From the NCBI GenBank assembly GCA_027605045.1, contig JAQFWX010000005.1, forward strand, positions 1,178,001 to 1,242,000: a stretch of 64,000 nt of DNA. Direction: 5' to 3'. Below the pieces are notes generated by a model that saw nothing but the letters and a program-made list of their open reading frames with translations, had not been told where the DNA came from and ran no database searches. Within the stretch, counting starts at the first letter, position 1, and each line of letters opens with the position of its first letter. This document shows positions 25,792 through 37,128 of the stretch, piece after piece. The translations under genes were made by a program, and so were the position numbers. Origin of the DNA: Phallus indusiatus. Taxonomy: Eukaryota > Basidiomycota > Agaricomycetes > Phallales > Phallaceae.

Positions 25792-28346
25792 ATGGCGATC
25801 TCTACTCTCCGTTTCTCGCCATACTCATGGCAGCGCACCGGTCAGCTCTCAAGAGAGCAGCAAACCAAACTTTCTGGCACTGTCTCAAAAGTACTTTACC
25901 GAATCATTTCGTCCAAAGGATCTGGAAAAGAAACACTAGCAAACCACCCTGACCTTGCGTGGACCGGGACATTTCTCGATGCATACCTCGGTGATTTGGC
26001 AGGACACGTCCTGCAATGTCTCGTCGACAAGCCAACTCAACAATTGTATTGGAGTGGAGAATCCCATTCTGAAAAGGTAGTGAGGACTTTGACAGTACGG
26101 CTATTCCGCCTCTTCGTGAATACCCCTGTGCCGAACTCTACTACCGGCGTGCTCTTCAATTTGTCCAATTTAGTGGATTTTATAATTGCTTATGGAGCCG
26201 ATTATCCAAAGACGACAGGGAGCATTATTTCCGAAGCTCTTTCCAGGTTATCGCCTGAACTAGTAACCTCATACAAGGAGCTCGTTTCATCTTTAAAAAA
26301 ATCATTGAACAACATCAACTCGTCCTCGTCTTCGGTATCCGCCTGTAAAACGGCCTATATTGTATCTCGTATTCTCCAAAGTACCGCTCTCGGGAATCAA
26401 ACCACCTCCTTCATAATGGCATTTGCTGAAGATACCGAATTCGTGGAAGCAATAGCCAAGGCATACCGCACATGTCACCACAACCACAGCAAGCTCAATT
26501 CCTCTCCAGACAATCTGGAAGGCCAACGATGGTTTCGAACAAAAATCGATCTCATCGACTCACTTTACTCCGCGATAAACTTTTTGACCGGAGATGTTTC
26601 GGAGAACCGCAGCGTCTTGCCTAAGATGCTCGCTACACTTCTAAACCACGATCAGCGTTCCACGGGATCGCCATCGTCTTCAGATTCGATGTCACCATTA
26701 AACACCGAGAGCGTTATCCGGGATTATGAATATGCGTTTACGCTTTCTCAAGTATTAGTGGACACGTTCGGAACCGATCACGATGATTCTCATATCTATT
26801 CGATAATCACCTCTTTACAAGAGCTGGTTCCAGTGCAGAGAAAAAAGAGGGTCTCAGGACCATGGTTCAAACCATTTGTTCAAAATAAAAAAGAAGTCTC
26901 AAAGTCTCAAGTTTCTGAACATCAGAGTGCGAAGGTGGACAAAGGGAAAGGAAAAGCTATTGATTCAGACCCTTCCAGTGAAGACGCGGTACGATTTTAC
27001 TTTCTATCCCCGAAAAATAAGCTGACGATTTTGTGTAGAATTCCATGCCAGATATCGATATTGCTGTCTCTCAAATACTCGACATATTCCCTGATCAACC
27101 AGTAGAGACTGTCCGGAGATATCTTAAGCACCCCTCTTTCCAGGGCGACACCGAAAAGGTTATTGCCGCTCTACTTGAAGGAAATATACCACCCGATTTA
27201 CAGACGGAAGAACCTCCTAATAAACGATTCGTCGATCCTCAACTAGCTCCCCAGCCGGAATTCGAATATACAAAAGATCGGAGGAACATATGGGATGATA
27301 TTACAATGGATGAATCGCAGCTACGTTTTGGAAAAACAAGGTATTACCTTTTATTTCAAATTGACGCTTCTTTCTTCTTTGGCTGACGGCTTTCCAAACC
27401 CGTAAGGAATGATGCAGACACTATTCTTAATGACCGATCTTTCATGGAACAGATGAAAGCTGATATCCTTCGTCGTGCCCAAGAAAATTCAGATGACGAG
27501 GATGAAGAGGATGTATATGGTGGAATTGATAAGGGCAAAGGAAAGGCTGTAGCGGGTCCTACGTTTTGGGATGATTCGGATAACGATGTTAATGTCAAAG
27601 TTGGTGGTGATGGTGAAGCGATATCTGATTCTGATTCGGAGGACGAGGAAGATGAACTTGAGGCTTGTCACCACCTTCCGCCAATGTTAACTCACGTCTA
27701 AAAAATTTGTTATAGGCTGCCCCGACCCCAGAAACTATTTTGGAGATGGCTTATATTGACAACCCGAAACTGTTTGACCGCGATGCTGCTACACGAAAAT
27801 CGAAAGCTCGAGCCGATCTTAGAGCTCAAACAGGATGGGTGGACGAGCAAATTGAAGGTTGGAGGATTATGCTCGAACGAAACGTTAGTAAACAAGTTTT
27901 TATAACAAGCAATGTTCTTAATAATCGCTTATTCGTCCTTTTAACAGCCTAAGAAAGACAAGATACTTCAAAGGCATGAGTTTTCGGGTAATAGACCTAT
28001 TCGGGCTGAAACGTCTGCATCGAGAACGGCTTCTACTAGTGAAGTTCCCGAGCAACAACAGTCGAGTGGTCGAGGACGCGGGCGTGGCAGAGGAGGAGGT
28101 AGAGGAGGTAGAGGAGATGGCAGAGGAGATGGCAGAGGAGATGGCAGAGGAGATGGCAGAGGAGATGGCAGAGGAGGTGGTAGAGGAGGTGGCAGAGGTG
28201 GTCGGGGTGCACATCAACAAGGCGAGGGTTCGTCTGGTCAACGAGATCATGCGTATAAAGACAAGAACAAAGCACGCATGGGTAACCACAACCGAAAGCG
28301 AGGCCATGATAAAAAAATGGCTCGTGGGTTTGGAGATGCAGGCTAA
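25792..28346 (+). CDS. CUE-domain protein, Cue3/ASCC2-like (ribosome quality control)
   Basis: Cue3/ASCC2 binds K63-linked ubiquitin on collided ribosomes and works with the Slh1/ASCC3 helicase. Exons are 25792-26988, 27039-27340, 27407-27662, 27716-27883 and 27948-28346 (773 residues). The N-terminal ~390 residues are helical as in ASCC2 (SWQRTGQLSREQQTKLSG, YLGDLAGHVLQCLV). A CUE domain lies at about 403-447 (QILDIFPDQPVETVRRYL, FQGDTEKVIAALLEGNIPPD). The conserved TPETILEMAYIDNPKLFDRD block follows. The C-terminus is an RGG-like tract with five GRGD-type repeats and a basic end. Intron 3 (27663-27715) can only keep frame with a GC donor (GCTTGT), which is weak consensus. The upstream frame before 25792 has no better start. 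Confidence 0.85.
28110..28169 (+). repeat. Five exact 12-bp tandem repeats in the RGG tail
   Basis: The unit AGAGGAGATGGC occurs five times without a mismatch and encodes RGDG repeats inside the last exon of the Cue3/ASCC2-like gene; degenerate copies flank it. The perfect identity suggests recent slippage, so copy number may vary between strains. Confidence 0.95.
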
Positions 28347-28545
28347 TCATACAATGTGATGTGAATCATTATTTTATGCACATTTTATAGAACAAACCAA
28401 GCATTTGCATTTTGTATTGTGACATGAATAATAGAGCGAACAAATGAAAACTCTATTGAATTGCCTCGGTATTAGTAATTTGTACTAATTAGTGCTACCC
28501 CGCTATGGGTACATGTGTACGCGACTCTGGACTTTGGCCTTCATC

Positions 28546-29056
28546 ATGTCGAACGTACTAATAGCTCCTCTTACAAACGCAGCAGGACTCGCGAAATATC
28601 GTGGTCAACATGTGACACTATGGGCGAAAGTTCTTAAGGTATGGTCATAATCTAAAACAAAACGCGTTTTATCAAACGGTTGTTGATTGTTTCAGTTCCA
28701 AGGTGAAACTGCCATCGTCCAAGCTAGTGATGGAACAGAAGTCAAAGTCAAAATGTCACGAGTGCGTTTTAATCTTTTTTTCGCGTCAATACTATTATAG
28801 CTGAATATTCGTCAATAGACCGTTTCCATGACCGATCCCTTTGTAGAGATTATTGGTAAAGCGGAGGAAGGCAATGTGATGACCATGTTGGTCTGTGGGG
28901 ATTTAGGATCAGATTTCAGTCAGTGACCTTTTTATACGTTCCATAATATATATTTACGACTTGTTTCTTAAAGCCGATAAAGATCTAGAAAACTACAATC
29001 GCTGCGTAGAAGCATCTGAAAATCCTAAACTCCGGCATATCTTTGTCCCATCATAA
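28546..29056 (+). CDS. RFA3: Replication protein A 14-kDa subunit (RPA3)
   Basis: RPA3 is the smallest subunit of the single-strand DNA-binding RPA heterotrimer. Four exons (28546-28638, 28696-28761, 28819-28918, 28974-29056) give 113 residues, the expected size. The single OB fold begins GLAKYRGQHVTLWAKVLKF, continues ETAIVQASDGTEVKV, then DPFVEIIGKAEEGNVMTML, and the C-terminal helix region starts DLENYNRCVEASENP. These match Rpa3 of other fungi in order and spacing. No exon is long enough to be obvious by itself, so the gene is easily missed. It ends 118 bp from the stop of the minus-strand RLI1 gene. Confidence 0.88.
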
Positions 29057-29174
29057 ATTTCACATCTTCACGCCATCTCTTTTAACTACATGTTCCAATC
29101 ATATACAGATTTAATATGTATTTTAAATCCTCGCAGCATGTTCATGTTGGAGTATTAAAGTAAATCCCCGCAGT

Positions 29175-31608
29175 TTACTCCTCCAAGAAAAAGTAGTTAC
29201 CGCTGGCTAAAGAAAAAATCAAAACCTTGCATATTGGTTCTTGTCAAAAGGTACATACTCTTTTGCTCCTTATCTTTTACACTGTTTAGCTTGTTGACAC
29301 GAGGTCTGTAATTGGTCGGATCTCGTCTGAATGTGATTTCAAGAGAAGCCAAAAATTGATTCATTCCCGTCAGAAGTGATTGCGGTCTGATAAAAGAGAT
29401 ATATAAGAAAAAAGCATGCGTTGAATTGAATCATAACAAACTTACGGGGTAGCTGTGGCTGCTACTGCAGGTCTGCCTTCGAATACTATAACGCGATCAG
29501 CCAAGTATGTTGCCATAATGAAATCGTGTTCAATAACAAAGGCGGTTTTCTTGGCATGCAGGATAAATCTAATCAATTGAATTAATATTTATTTTTACTC
29601 CACGTGCCTGTTAGCGTACCGCTTGATAACTTTACTCGCAATAATACGTTGTTCGGAATCCAAGAAACTGGAAAATGTGTTAGTAGGCGATATGCCAAAA
29701 AAATGTAAAATACAAACCTGCTAGGTTCGTCCAAAAGGTAAATTTGAATGTTGGGTTTACCTAGAAATTTTCGTTAATTAGAGAACTTGGAACAGCGGAT
29801 CTACGTTCATCTCACCCAAAGCGAGGACAATGGCAACTCGTTGTAATTCACCACCAGAAAGTGTTTGTACATCTTGATCGATAATATTTTCTATCATCAT
29901 CGGCTTGACAACATCGGTTTGGAATTGGGGATGCATGAAAGCAGACTTGATTTGTTTGATCATCAACATCCGAACAGTTCCTTGGAACTTGGGTGATATC
30001 GTCTGTGGCTTCAAAGACACGGCAAATGTTTGTTTGTCTGTTTCGATATCGGGCTTGTCACCAGCGAGTAATCGAACAAATGTTGTTTTTCCGGTTCCAT
30101 TTTCACCCAACATGACAATTATTTCTGAATCGGTAAAGTCACCACCTTCGACTGTCAGCTTGAAGCCACCAAGCGTCTTTGTCATGGAAGGGTATGAGTA
30201 ATGCCGTGTTTTATCTAGGAGAATTTCTTCAGCAGTCTCAACCATTTTGAACGACAGGGAATCGTCGCGGAATCGTAAGTTTTCCGTTGGGATAAAACCG
30301 TCCAAAAAGATATTGATACCTGAGAAATTTTGAATAACTATTACATCTTGATCGGTAAATCGAAACTCACCTTCTCTGACGGAGTATGGCATGGTAACTA
30401 CACCGTACATACCGGCTTTGCCGTATAAACAGCAAATAAAATCGGATAAGTAGTCTAATACGGATAAGTCATGCTCCACGGCAACTACATAACAATCAGG
30501 GTTGAGTAACCCTCGAATAGTTCGAGCTGCTCGTAACCGCTGCTTGATGTCCAAGTAACTCGATGGTTCATCGAACATATATCTATCGTTTCAAATGGTT
30601 AGTGGGGGGAAACGTCGTTAAAACTCTCCCGTAAAATTTATGACTCACACGTCGGCTTTCTGGATGCAAGACATCGCAATGGCAAAACGCTGTAATTCAC
30701 CACCACTCAGCTGTGAAACCTGCCGATCCAAAACTTCATTAAGCTCTAACTCGTCTAACATTTGTTGCTTGTTGTCCAATTCGAGTTTCTGGTCCAACAT
30801 CTGGGTTACAGTAAGCTCTCCTTTGATCGCTCGGGGAATGTGGTCGACATATTGCGGCTTGATAAGAGCTTTCAAATTATCTTCCAGCACTTTGGTAAAA
30901 TAGTTTTGCAATTCGGAACCGCGGAAGTGCTTTAATATTTCTTGCCAGTCCGGAGGATCCTATGGTTTATATCCGCAGTTAGGAGAGAGAAATAGGGATT
31001 TAAGAAACAACGCTTCCTGACATCATATTTTCCCAAATTTGGTTTTAGTTTGCCGGCTAAGATTTTAAGTGCGGTACTCTTTCCAATACCGTTCGTGCCA
31101 ACGAGACCAAGAACTTGACCCGGACGCGGCGTTGGTAATCGATGTAGCTTGAAAGTGTTTGCAGCATAGCGATGTGTAACTTGTGATTCAAGATCGGTAG
31201 GCAAATTGATAATCGCGATTGCTTCAAACGGGCATCTTGACGTAAACGAAGAAATCAGAAGGGATGTAAATCATTGATAGAAATCCTCCGACATACTTCT
31301 TTACACAAATACCACAACCAATACATAAGACTTCGGAGATGAAGGCGATCTTGTCTGTTGATTTGACTTCGATGCACAATTTGCCTTTTGAGATAACAGA
31401 TTATCGGAAAAAATCTCTAAAGAGTTTTAAATGACCAACGTACCCATTTTCACTACCGGACATGACTTTATGACAAAAGGTCAGCATTCTATGAGAACAT
31501 CCAAACAAGCAAAAGTTATGTTTCCCATACTTTTTTGCATTCTTGAGCACATCTCTTTGGACGGCATCTATTCGAGTCGACAATCGCAATACGGGTGATT
31601 TTGTCCAT
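29175..31608 (-). CDS. RLI1: ABC-type ribosome recycling factor Rli1/ABCE1
   Basis: Rli1/ABCE1 splits ribosomes after termination and carries two [4Fe-4S] clusters. Twelve exons give 600 residues: 31531-31608, 31444-31465, 31297-31384, 31022-31235, 30649-30959, 30371-30582, 29816-30319, 29718-29760, 29620-29667, 29446-29568, 29259-29386 and 29175-29206. The cluster cysteines sit in [17 protein letters not shown] and [16 protein letters not shown]. Nucleotide-binding domain 1 shows [21 protein letters not shown] and [10 protein letters not shown]. Domain 2 shows [21 protein letters not shown] and LLDEPSSFLD. The C-terminus is [13 protein letters not shown]. It diverges from PIN4 across only 162 bp. 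Confidence 0.97.
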
Positions 31609-31770
31609 TGTGAACCGATTCTCGAGGTGGCGAGGATCTTTGGGAGTAGGTAGTAGGAACCGACGATGACTCTGCTCACGGATGCACTACGCCAGAGCGC
31701 TCGGTAGCTCTTGCCGCCGTGCGGCCTTGTCGACTCTCGAGTCACACAGCCACGACTCTGTGAACCGTGC
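31609..31770. promoter_or_regulatory. Compact bidirectional promoter, RLI1 / PIN4
   Basis: The start codons of the two divergent genes are 162 bp apart, so both core promoters must overlap or abut here. The segment is comparatively GC-rich and holds the palindromic-looking CTCTCGAGTC/GACTCTCGAG type elements; no TATA box is evident. Confidence 0.6.
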
Positions 31771-32434
31771 ATGCCCCCAAAGAAACCGACCGACAAAAAG
31801 GCTGGAGGAAATGGTAAGAAAGTGAAAGACAGCGACAAGAAGAAGGTCGATGCGAAGACCGGTGATTCTTCTGGCTCGAAGGCACGTTGAATCAATTATC
31901 ATCATCAGCTTGTTCAAGTTTGTTTGAGCGGAGGTTTCACCAATTCAGGCCAAAAGTGGCCTCAAACCTGCTACTGCAATAAATGTCAGACATATCCTCT
32001 GTGAAAAACAAAGCAAAGTCCTTGAGGCTCTGGCCAAAATCCAGGTTGGTCTTACTTCATATGCCTAAATCATGTTGAAGCAAATATATATTGTTACTAG
32101 GAAGGGCAAAGATTTGACAAGGTGGCTCAGGAATATTCGGAAGATAAAGCCAAGGGCGAGTGCTATCGTTATCTGCATTCGTTTTGCTAATCGTATGTAT
32201 TTCATGATGATAGCTGGCGGATCGCTTGGCTGGATGACTCGAGGTTCGATGGTGGGCCCGTTCCAAGATGCTGCTTTCGCTCTCGAACCTTCTACTGTCG
32301 ACAAACCGACCTTGTCACCACTCGTCAAGACTAATTTTGGCTATCACGTGTGTTTCTTGAATTTGAGTTTTCTGCTACTTTTATAAGCATAATTAAAAAT
32401 TACACAGATCATTATGGTCGAAGGAAGACGTTGA
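31771..32434 (+). CDS. Parvulin-type peptidyl-prolyl isomerase, Pin4/Par14
   Basis: Par14/Pin4 parvulins isomerise peptidyl-prolyl bonds and act in nuclear and pre-ribosomal contexts. Exons are 31771-31881, 31949-32044, 32101-32155, 32214-32347 and 32408-32434 (140 residues, standard for Par14). The lysine-rich N-terminal tail [18 protein letters not shown] is followed by the rotamase domain: [54 protein letters not shown], and the C-terminal [17 protein letters not shown]. Two of the four introns need GC donors: intron 1 (31882-31948, GCACGT) and intron 3 (32156-32213, GCGAGT). In both cases nearby GT dinucleotides give the wrong phase. The WW domain of Pin1 is absent, as expected for Par14. 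Confidence 0.93.
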
Positions 32435-32657
32435 TCATAAGTACTGAACGGCGCGCTCTGAACCCTATACTTCTCACATTGAACAGAAAGAATACAAACA
32501 ACTCTCGTATTATATCGTTGGCAATATCCGAACATAGTGCATGACTCAATAAAGTTACTTTGAATGAATGTTCAACCAGCACTCCTCATAATACACAACA
32601 CCCATCGAACTCAAGGAACATAAAAATACATGTGCTTATCTAGATAAAAAGATCATG

Positions 32658-35600
32658 TCAAGTGCGTGACGACCTTGCGAGTTTGTCTTCAACTTCCTTG
32701 GCGATGCGCTCAAATTCGCGATGCTTTTTAAAATAATTTCGACATTGCAACTCGGTTTTAGCGGGCATCCCAGCCGCAATTTTCTTGATATCTTTCCCAT
32801 ATTCTTTAACCAGTTTCAGGTATTGCGCCTCCTCAGCTTTGGTCCAAACGTATGAAGTCACTTTTGCTGCAGCAGGCGAAGGGCTTGTTTCTTCAGTTCT
32901 AACAGGATGTCTGGGTTGTTTAGGTGGTCTTCCCGGAGGTCGTTTGGCTTTTTCTTTAGGCTTTTCTGTTGAAACAACAACCACGTCAGTTTCCGTCGGC
33001 GCGGGCTCTACCAACTTGACCGATCGTGTTCGGCGGTGGTCAACTACTATAGCTGAGTCATCGACTTCTTCAGGGGACTCGGATCTGGATCTGGGATTTC
33101 CATCATTCTTTGCGGCATCAAAACTCGAAGACGCATTGCCCATGTTAAGAGAACCTGCACCGCCACCACCTTGAATTCCTTTTAGCAGGGAGCGCCGACT
33201 TATAATCTTCTGACCGTTGATAGCTGCCATACCGCCAAACTGTTGCATTTGTCGGTGTCCAGCGTCATCACCGTCACCACGCGAAGGTTTCATAATATCC
33301 GCAAGAAGAGCGTTTCCTTTTCCCTTTCCTTTTCCACCTTTACGACCCCGTTTTCGTTTTGGACCATATTTCTTGATAGCTGCTCGGAAATCAAGCAACT
33401 CTTTTTTATGCAAGTAATAGAACACGATACACTGAGTTGGCGTTTTTCCGGGCAAGAATGAGGCAATGACGTCAAACTGCTTGGGATAGGTACCATATTT
33501 TTCCAAGAATAGGTCTTTTTCCTCTTCAGTCCAGTGTCCTAAGGCAGAGTAAGTGTCGAAAAATTCAACAGGGTTTTCGACAAGACCGCCGTCGTCAATA
33601 TAAGGAACGTCAAGGTTATTAGGATCTGATGTAATGAGGTCGGGTATAGTCGCAGTATTTCTGATGGCAAGAACATTAGGATCTGTCATGTCTTCATTTC
33701 CCAGCGCAGCAATTATTTGTTCCATCTCCAAATCCGAGCGAACAATGTCACCAAAGCCTGCTGTTCGGCGTGAGGCACGAAATGTAGGACTAGGAGGTTG
33801 TGTTATTTGCGAAGCCAAGTTTTGGTCCAAAATCCGACAGTTAACTGCCCAACGCATGTGTAGTGTCTTGTATTCGGCTCGGAGCCGACGAGTCTTAGCC
33901 GCGAAGTCTTCTGAGCGCTTCCTAAATTGTTCAATGAGAACCTGGGCGACGTTTGAGCGATTTTCCAGTCTTTGTTGATATCGAGGGTCCTCCATAACCT
34001 CTTGAACTAGTTTTTCGTTACTTGCCTGCTTCCGCGTGGCTGAAGCATCTTTTAAGGCAATATTGGCTTCGAATACATAATCAAATCGCGTTTCAACCGG
34101 AAGCGCCCTTGTACTGATGGTATCCGCAACAAATTGGCGCAAAGCAGATGCTAGATCTGTTTTGGGCGGCGGAGGACGATCAATTTTTTCAATGATCGGC
34201 ATCGGGGGCGGAATCTCAACGTCTGCGGCCTCCTCGATAACGTTAATAACTGGGGAAGACGATAGCGGGGCAAAATCTGTCAATGGAGACGATTCTGGAA
34301 CTTGAGCAGATGACGGGATAGTGACTTCCGGATAATGGGTTTTCGACTCTAGGATTATGGGAGAACTTGGGAGTGGACTTTCGCTTTCGGTCATTGAGAG
34401 AACCTCATCGGAAGGAGTAGTCATATCTAGCCTCTTATCTGAAGCAGTCTCCATTTGATCGTCGAGACATAATTCGCCCCTCAAGGGGGCGAATATTATC
34501 TGGAGTTCCTGATCCGTAGGTAACAGCTCCGAACCCTCAGGGCGTACTCCCTCATTCATCTGACCGCTGGACACATCCTCTTGCGAGGGATTTACTACTG
34601 AAATGTAAGTTATAGACAATCTTAACTAACAAATAATAATAAATAAGTTACCTTTATTTGAAGCTTGGGGAAGTGTCTCCCTTGCTACAAGAGACTCCGA
34701 AATTTCTGCAAAACTTGTTAAATAATTTGAAAATGTTTGGATTTAAAGAATTTGTACCTATTTTGTCATCCTTTACTTCAGTGTGATTAGTAGTTTTTAT
34801 ATCGAGCTTAGGAACAGTTGGTTTATTGAACCGCATCCCAGGGAGTTCAAGATTATCTTCAATAGATGGGAAGGATAGTGGTACCTGAGATTGGACGGGA
34901 AAAAAAGATTGCTGTTGAGGGGGACGAACTGTAGGAAGTGTGGGTGAGCCGTCATGCGACACAGTATTCTGTTCCTTAGGTTGACTGAAGACTTCAGAAA
35001 CAGCTTCTTTCGTTTTGCTTTCATCATCTGAATGCACGGACGACCGTATTGAGCTCGTCGAAGAGTATGAGGAGGCGGAAGATGATCTCCTCTTTCGTCC
35101 TCGTCTAATTTCCGGCTCTTTTTTATAGTTTGAAGCCGAACTTGATTTCCCTAAGTTCACATTCGATGTATTAGATTCCCTCCTCATTTCTCTGCGATAA
35201 GACATACTTCCGTTCAAGCTATTATGCGACGCCTCAGAAAACCCATTAGATTTCGAATTTTGAGCTAAATAGCGAGAGCGGCTTCGATCAGTGCTACGAG
35301 ACATCGAACGACTATGACGGTTGGACCGGCTTCGGGATCTTGAGGTCTCAGACGACGAATCTGACTGCGAAGGTGACCTTCTCGGACGAGCAGAAATTCT
35401 AGCGGATATTCGATGGAGGGGTCGACGTTTTGGAGTATATGTTGACTGCGTCCATCTTGAGTCTGGGAGGCGATAGAAATCACGATAACGATCTCGTTGC
35501 TGAAATCGAGAAGATGGTTGAGATAGGGGTTGAGGTATGGGAATTTGCTGAAATCGGCGGTTTGAATGATCCGGTAGAGATTGCATATGACCTTGGGAAT

Positions 35601-36591
35601 TGTCATTCCGTCGTGGATCAGGATTGTAATTGTCAAGAGATAATCGCCGTCTTTCAAGCATAGAAACAGGAGTTCTGCTATCAACACTGCGAACATAAAG
35701 AGGAGGAGGCATAAATTACAATTTTTGCAAAAACAAACGCGAATCATACCTTGATTTCCTATCGTGATCTTCGTGAACCGGTCGTTTCCAAGGATATGAA
35801 GGCTCTAGCTTAGGGCGCACGAGTCTCACGGTTCTTGGAATAGCAACTGGCTTCTGATACCACTTCGGAGGTTCATGATTGTTTGGATTCCACGAAGACG
35901 ACGATACCTGAGAAGACTCAGGTTTCCAAAATGCAGATGAATCTTTCTGATTATCATAATTTGAAGGTCTTTCCGGGCCGGATGAATTATAATCAGGCTG
36001 TGAAGGACGTCTTCTTGGATCATCATATGAATTACTGGGAGACGCTACTTGTGAAGTGGATTCCATTCTCCAAGACGGCCAGTCTCTGTGGTTATCGTAA
36101 CTTGGAAAACTATTTGAATAACCGGATCCCATAGTCTGACTCCTAAATCCGTACTGAGAACCACTTTCCATGGTATGCTGCACGGGGGTTACGCGTTCCG
36201 GTTCACGATGAAAATGCGGATACTGATAAGGAAGTCTCTCAGGAATTGAACCGTTAGAGTAATTTCTTTCTGGAGGATAGTCATATGCTAAGGCCGCCTG
36301 TTCTGAAGATCTATCACGATATGGGGAGGTTTCCGAGCGTGTCATAAAACTTTCCGAATTAAGACTTGAATCCCAGCTATTTCCTTTTCCTCTGTGATTC
36401 ATCTCTCCGGAATTAAAGTAATGCTGGGTTCGAGGAAGACTCGATTAGTCGAGGGTGCATAACCTTTGAAAACAACAAGGACTCACGTCGTTTTCCCGAG
36501 GTGCGGATGAATTTAAGCAACTATTTCCATTATTCGGATAGAGCATGGGCTTCAAGGGTGAATAGGAAAGTGGAGAAACATCACGAGACAT
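32658..36591 (-). CDS. Two-SANT-domain corepressor, Snt1/N-CoR-like
   Basis: Snt1/N-CoR proteins are SANT-domain scaffolds of histone deacetylase complexes (Set3C in yeast). Exons 36487-36591, 35750-36423, 34758-35686, 34652-34705 and 32658-34597 give 1233 residues. The N-terminal half is disordered, rich in Ser, Arg and Pro, with an RS-like stretch near residues 380-400. SANT 1 lies at about 938-990 (GHWTEEEKDLFLEKYG, FLPGKTPTQCIVFYYLHKK) and SANT 2 at about 1165-1215 (YVWTKAEEAQYLKLVKEYG, KTELQCRNYFKKH). Between them is a basic KRKRGRKGGKGKGKG stretch and an AT-hook-like KRPPGRPPKQPRHP. The start has MSRDVSPLSYSPLKP; a later in-frame ATG exists at 36402. Function is by family. Confidence 0.85.
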
Positions 36592-37128
36592 GGCGAGATA
36601 CGTAATTGGTAGGAGAACGCGGAGAAGGGCAGGAAGCGGGAAATTCTTTACAGTTAGTTACAGTATTATACCTTGAACGAAAATAAAAATATTTAGGAAA
36701 TTTTTCCTCTGGTTTGTGAATATACAGACCAAGGTGGTTTGTGTCAGGTCGAATATGGCTCCGACAAACTTGTGACGCCTGTCACACTTTCAATCTTGGT
36801 GGATGGCAGCCAAATGGCAGCGCCGGGATTGAGCTGGAATTTATCTGCGAGCCAGGCTTTCGTAAAGCTGTCTACTTTCCGGTGTCTTAATGTTTTCTTC
36901 TTATTCTAAATACGTAAAAAGGACTCATTTTAGTAATTATTCTATGAGCTGGGTCATTGTCCAGTGTCCACTTCAGCGTAGACAGACATGGGAAAAACAA
37001 CTGAACTAGTACTATTGTAATAAAAGGATATTTTAACGAATGATACAATCTATTTACATCAACAAATTCTTGTAAATAACCGACCCTGGTCATGTAGAAC
37101 ACGGGATAGAATATATAGACAACCGGAA
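36592..37128. other. Intergenic: promoter of the Snt1-like gene and 3' end of PIG-S
   Basis: The two flanking genes point the same way (minus). Bases near 36592-36800 should be the Snt1-like promoter, and the AT-rich part near 36890-37128 the PIG-S 3' UTR. No gene is visible. Confidence 0.5.

Noticed and set aside
27918..28350. Long antisense frames rich in Ser/Leu/Cys or His/Leu repeats
   Set aside because: They are reverse readings of the RGG repeat tract of the Cue3/ASCC2-like gene.
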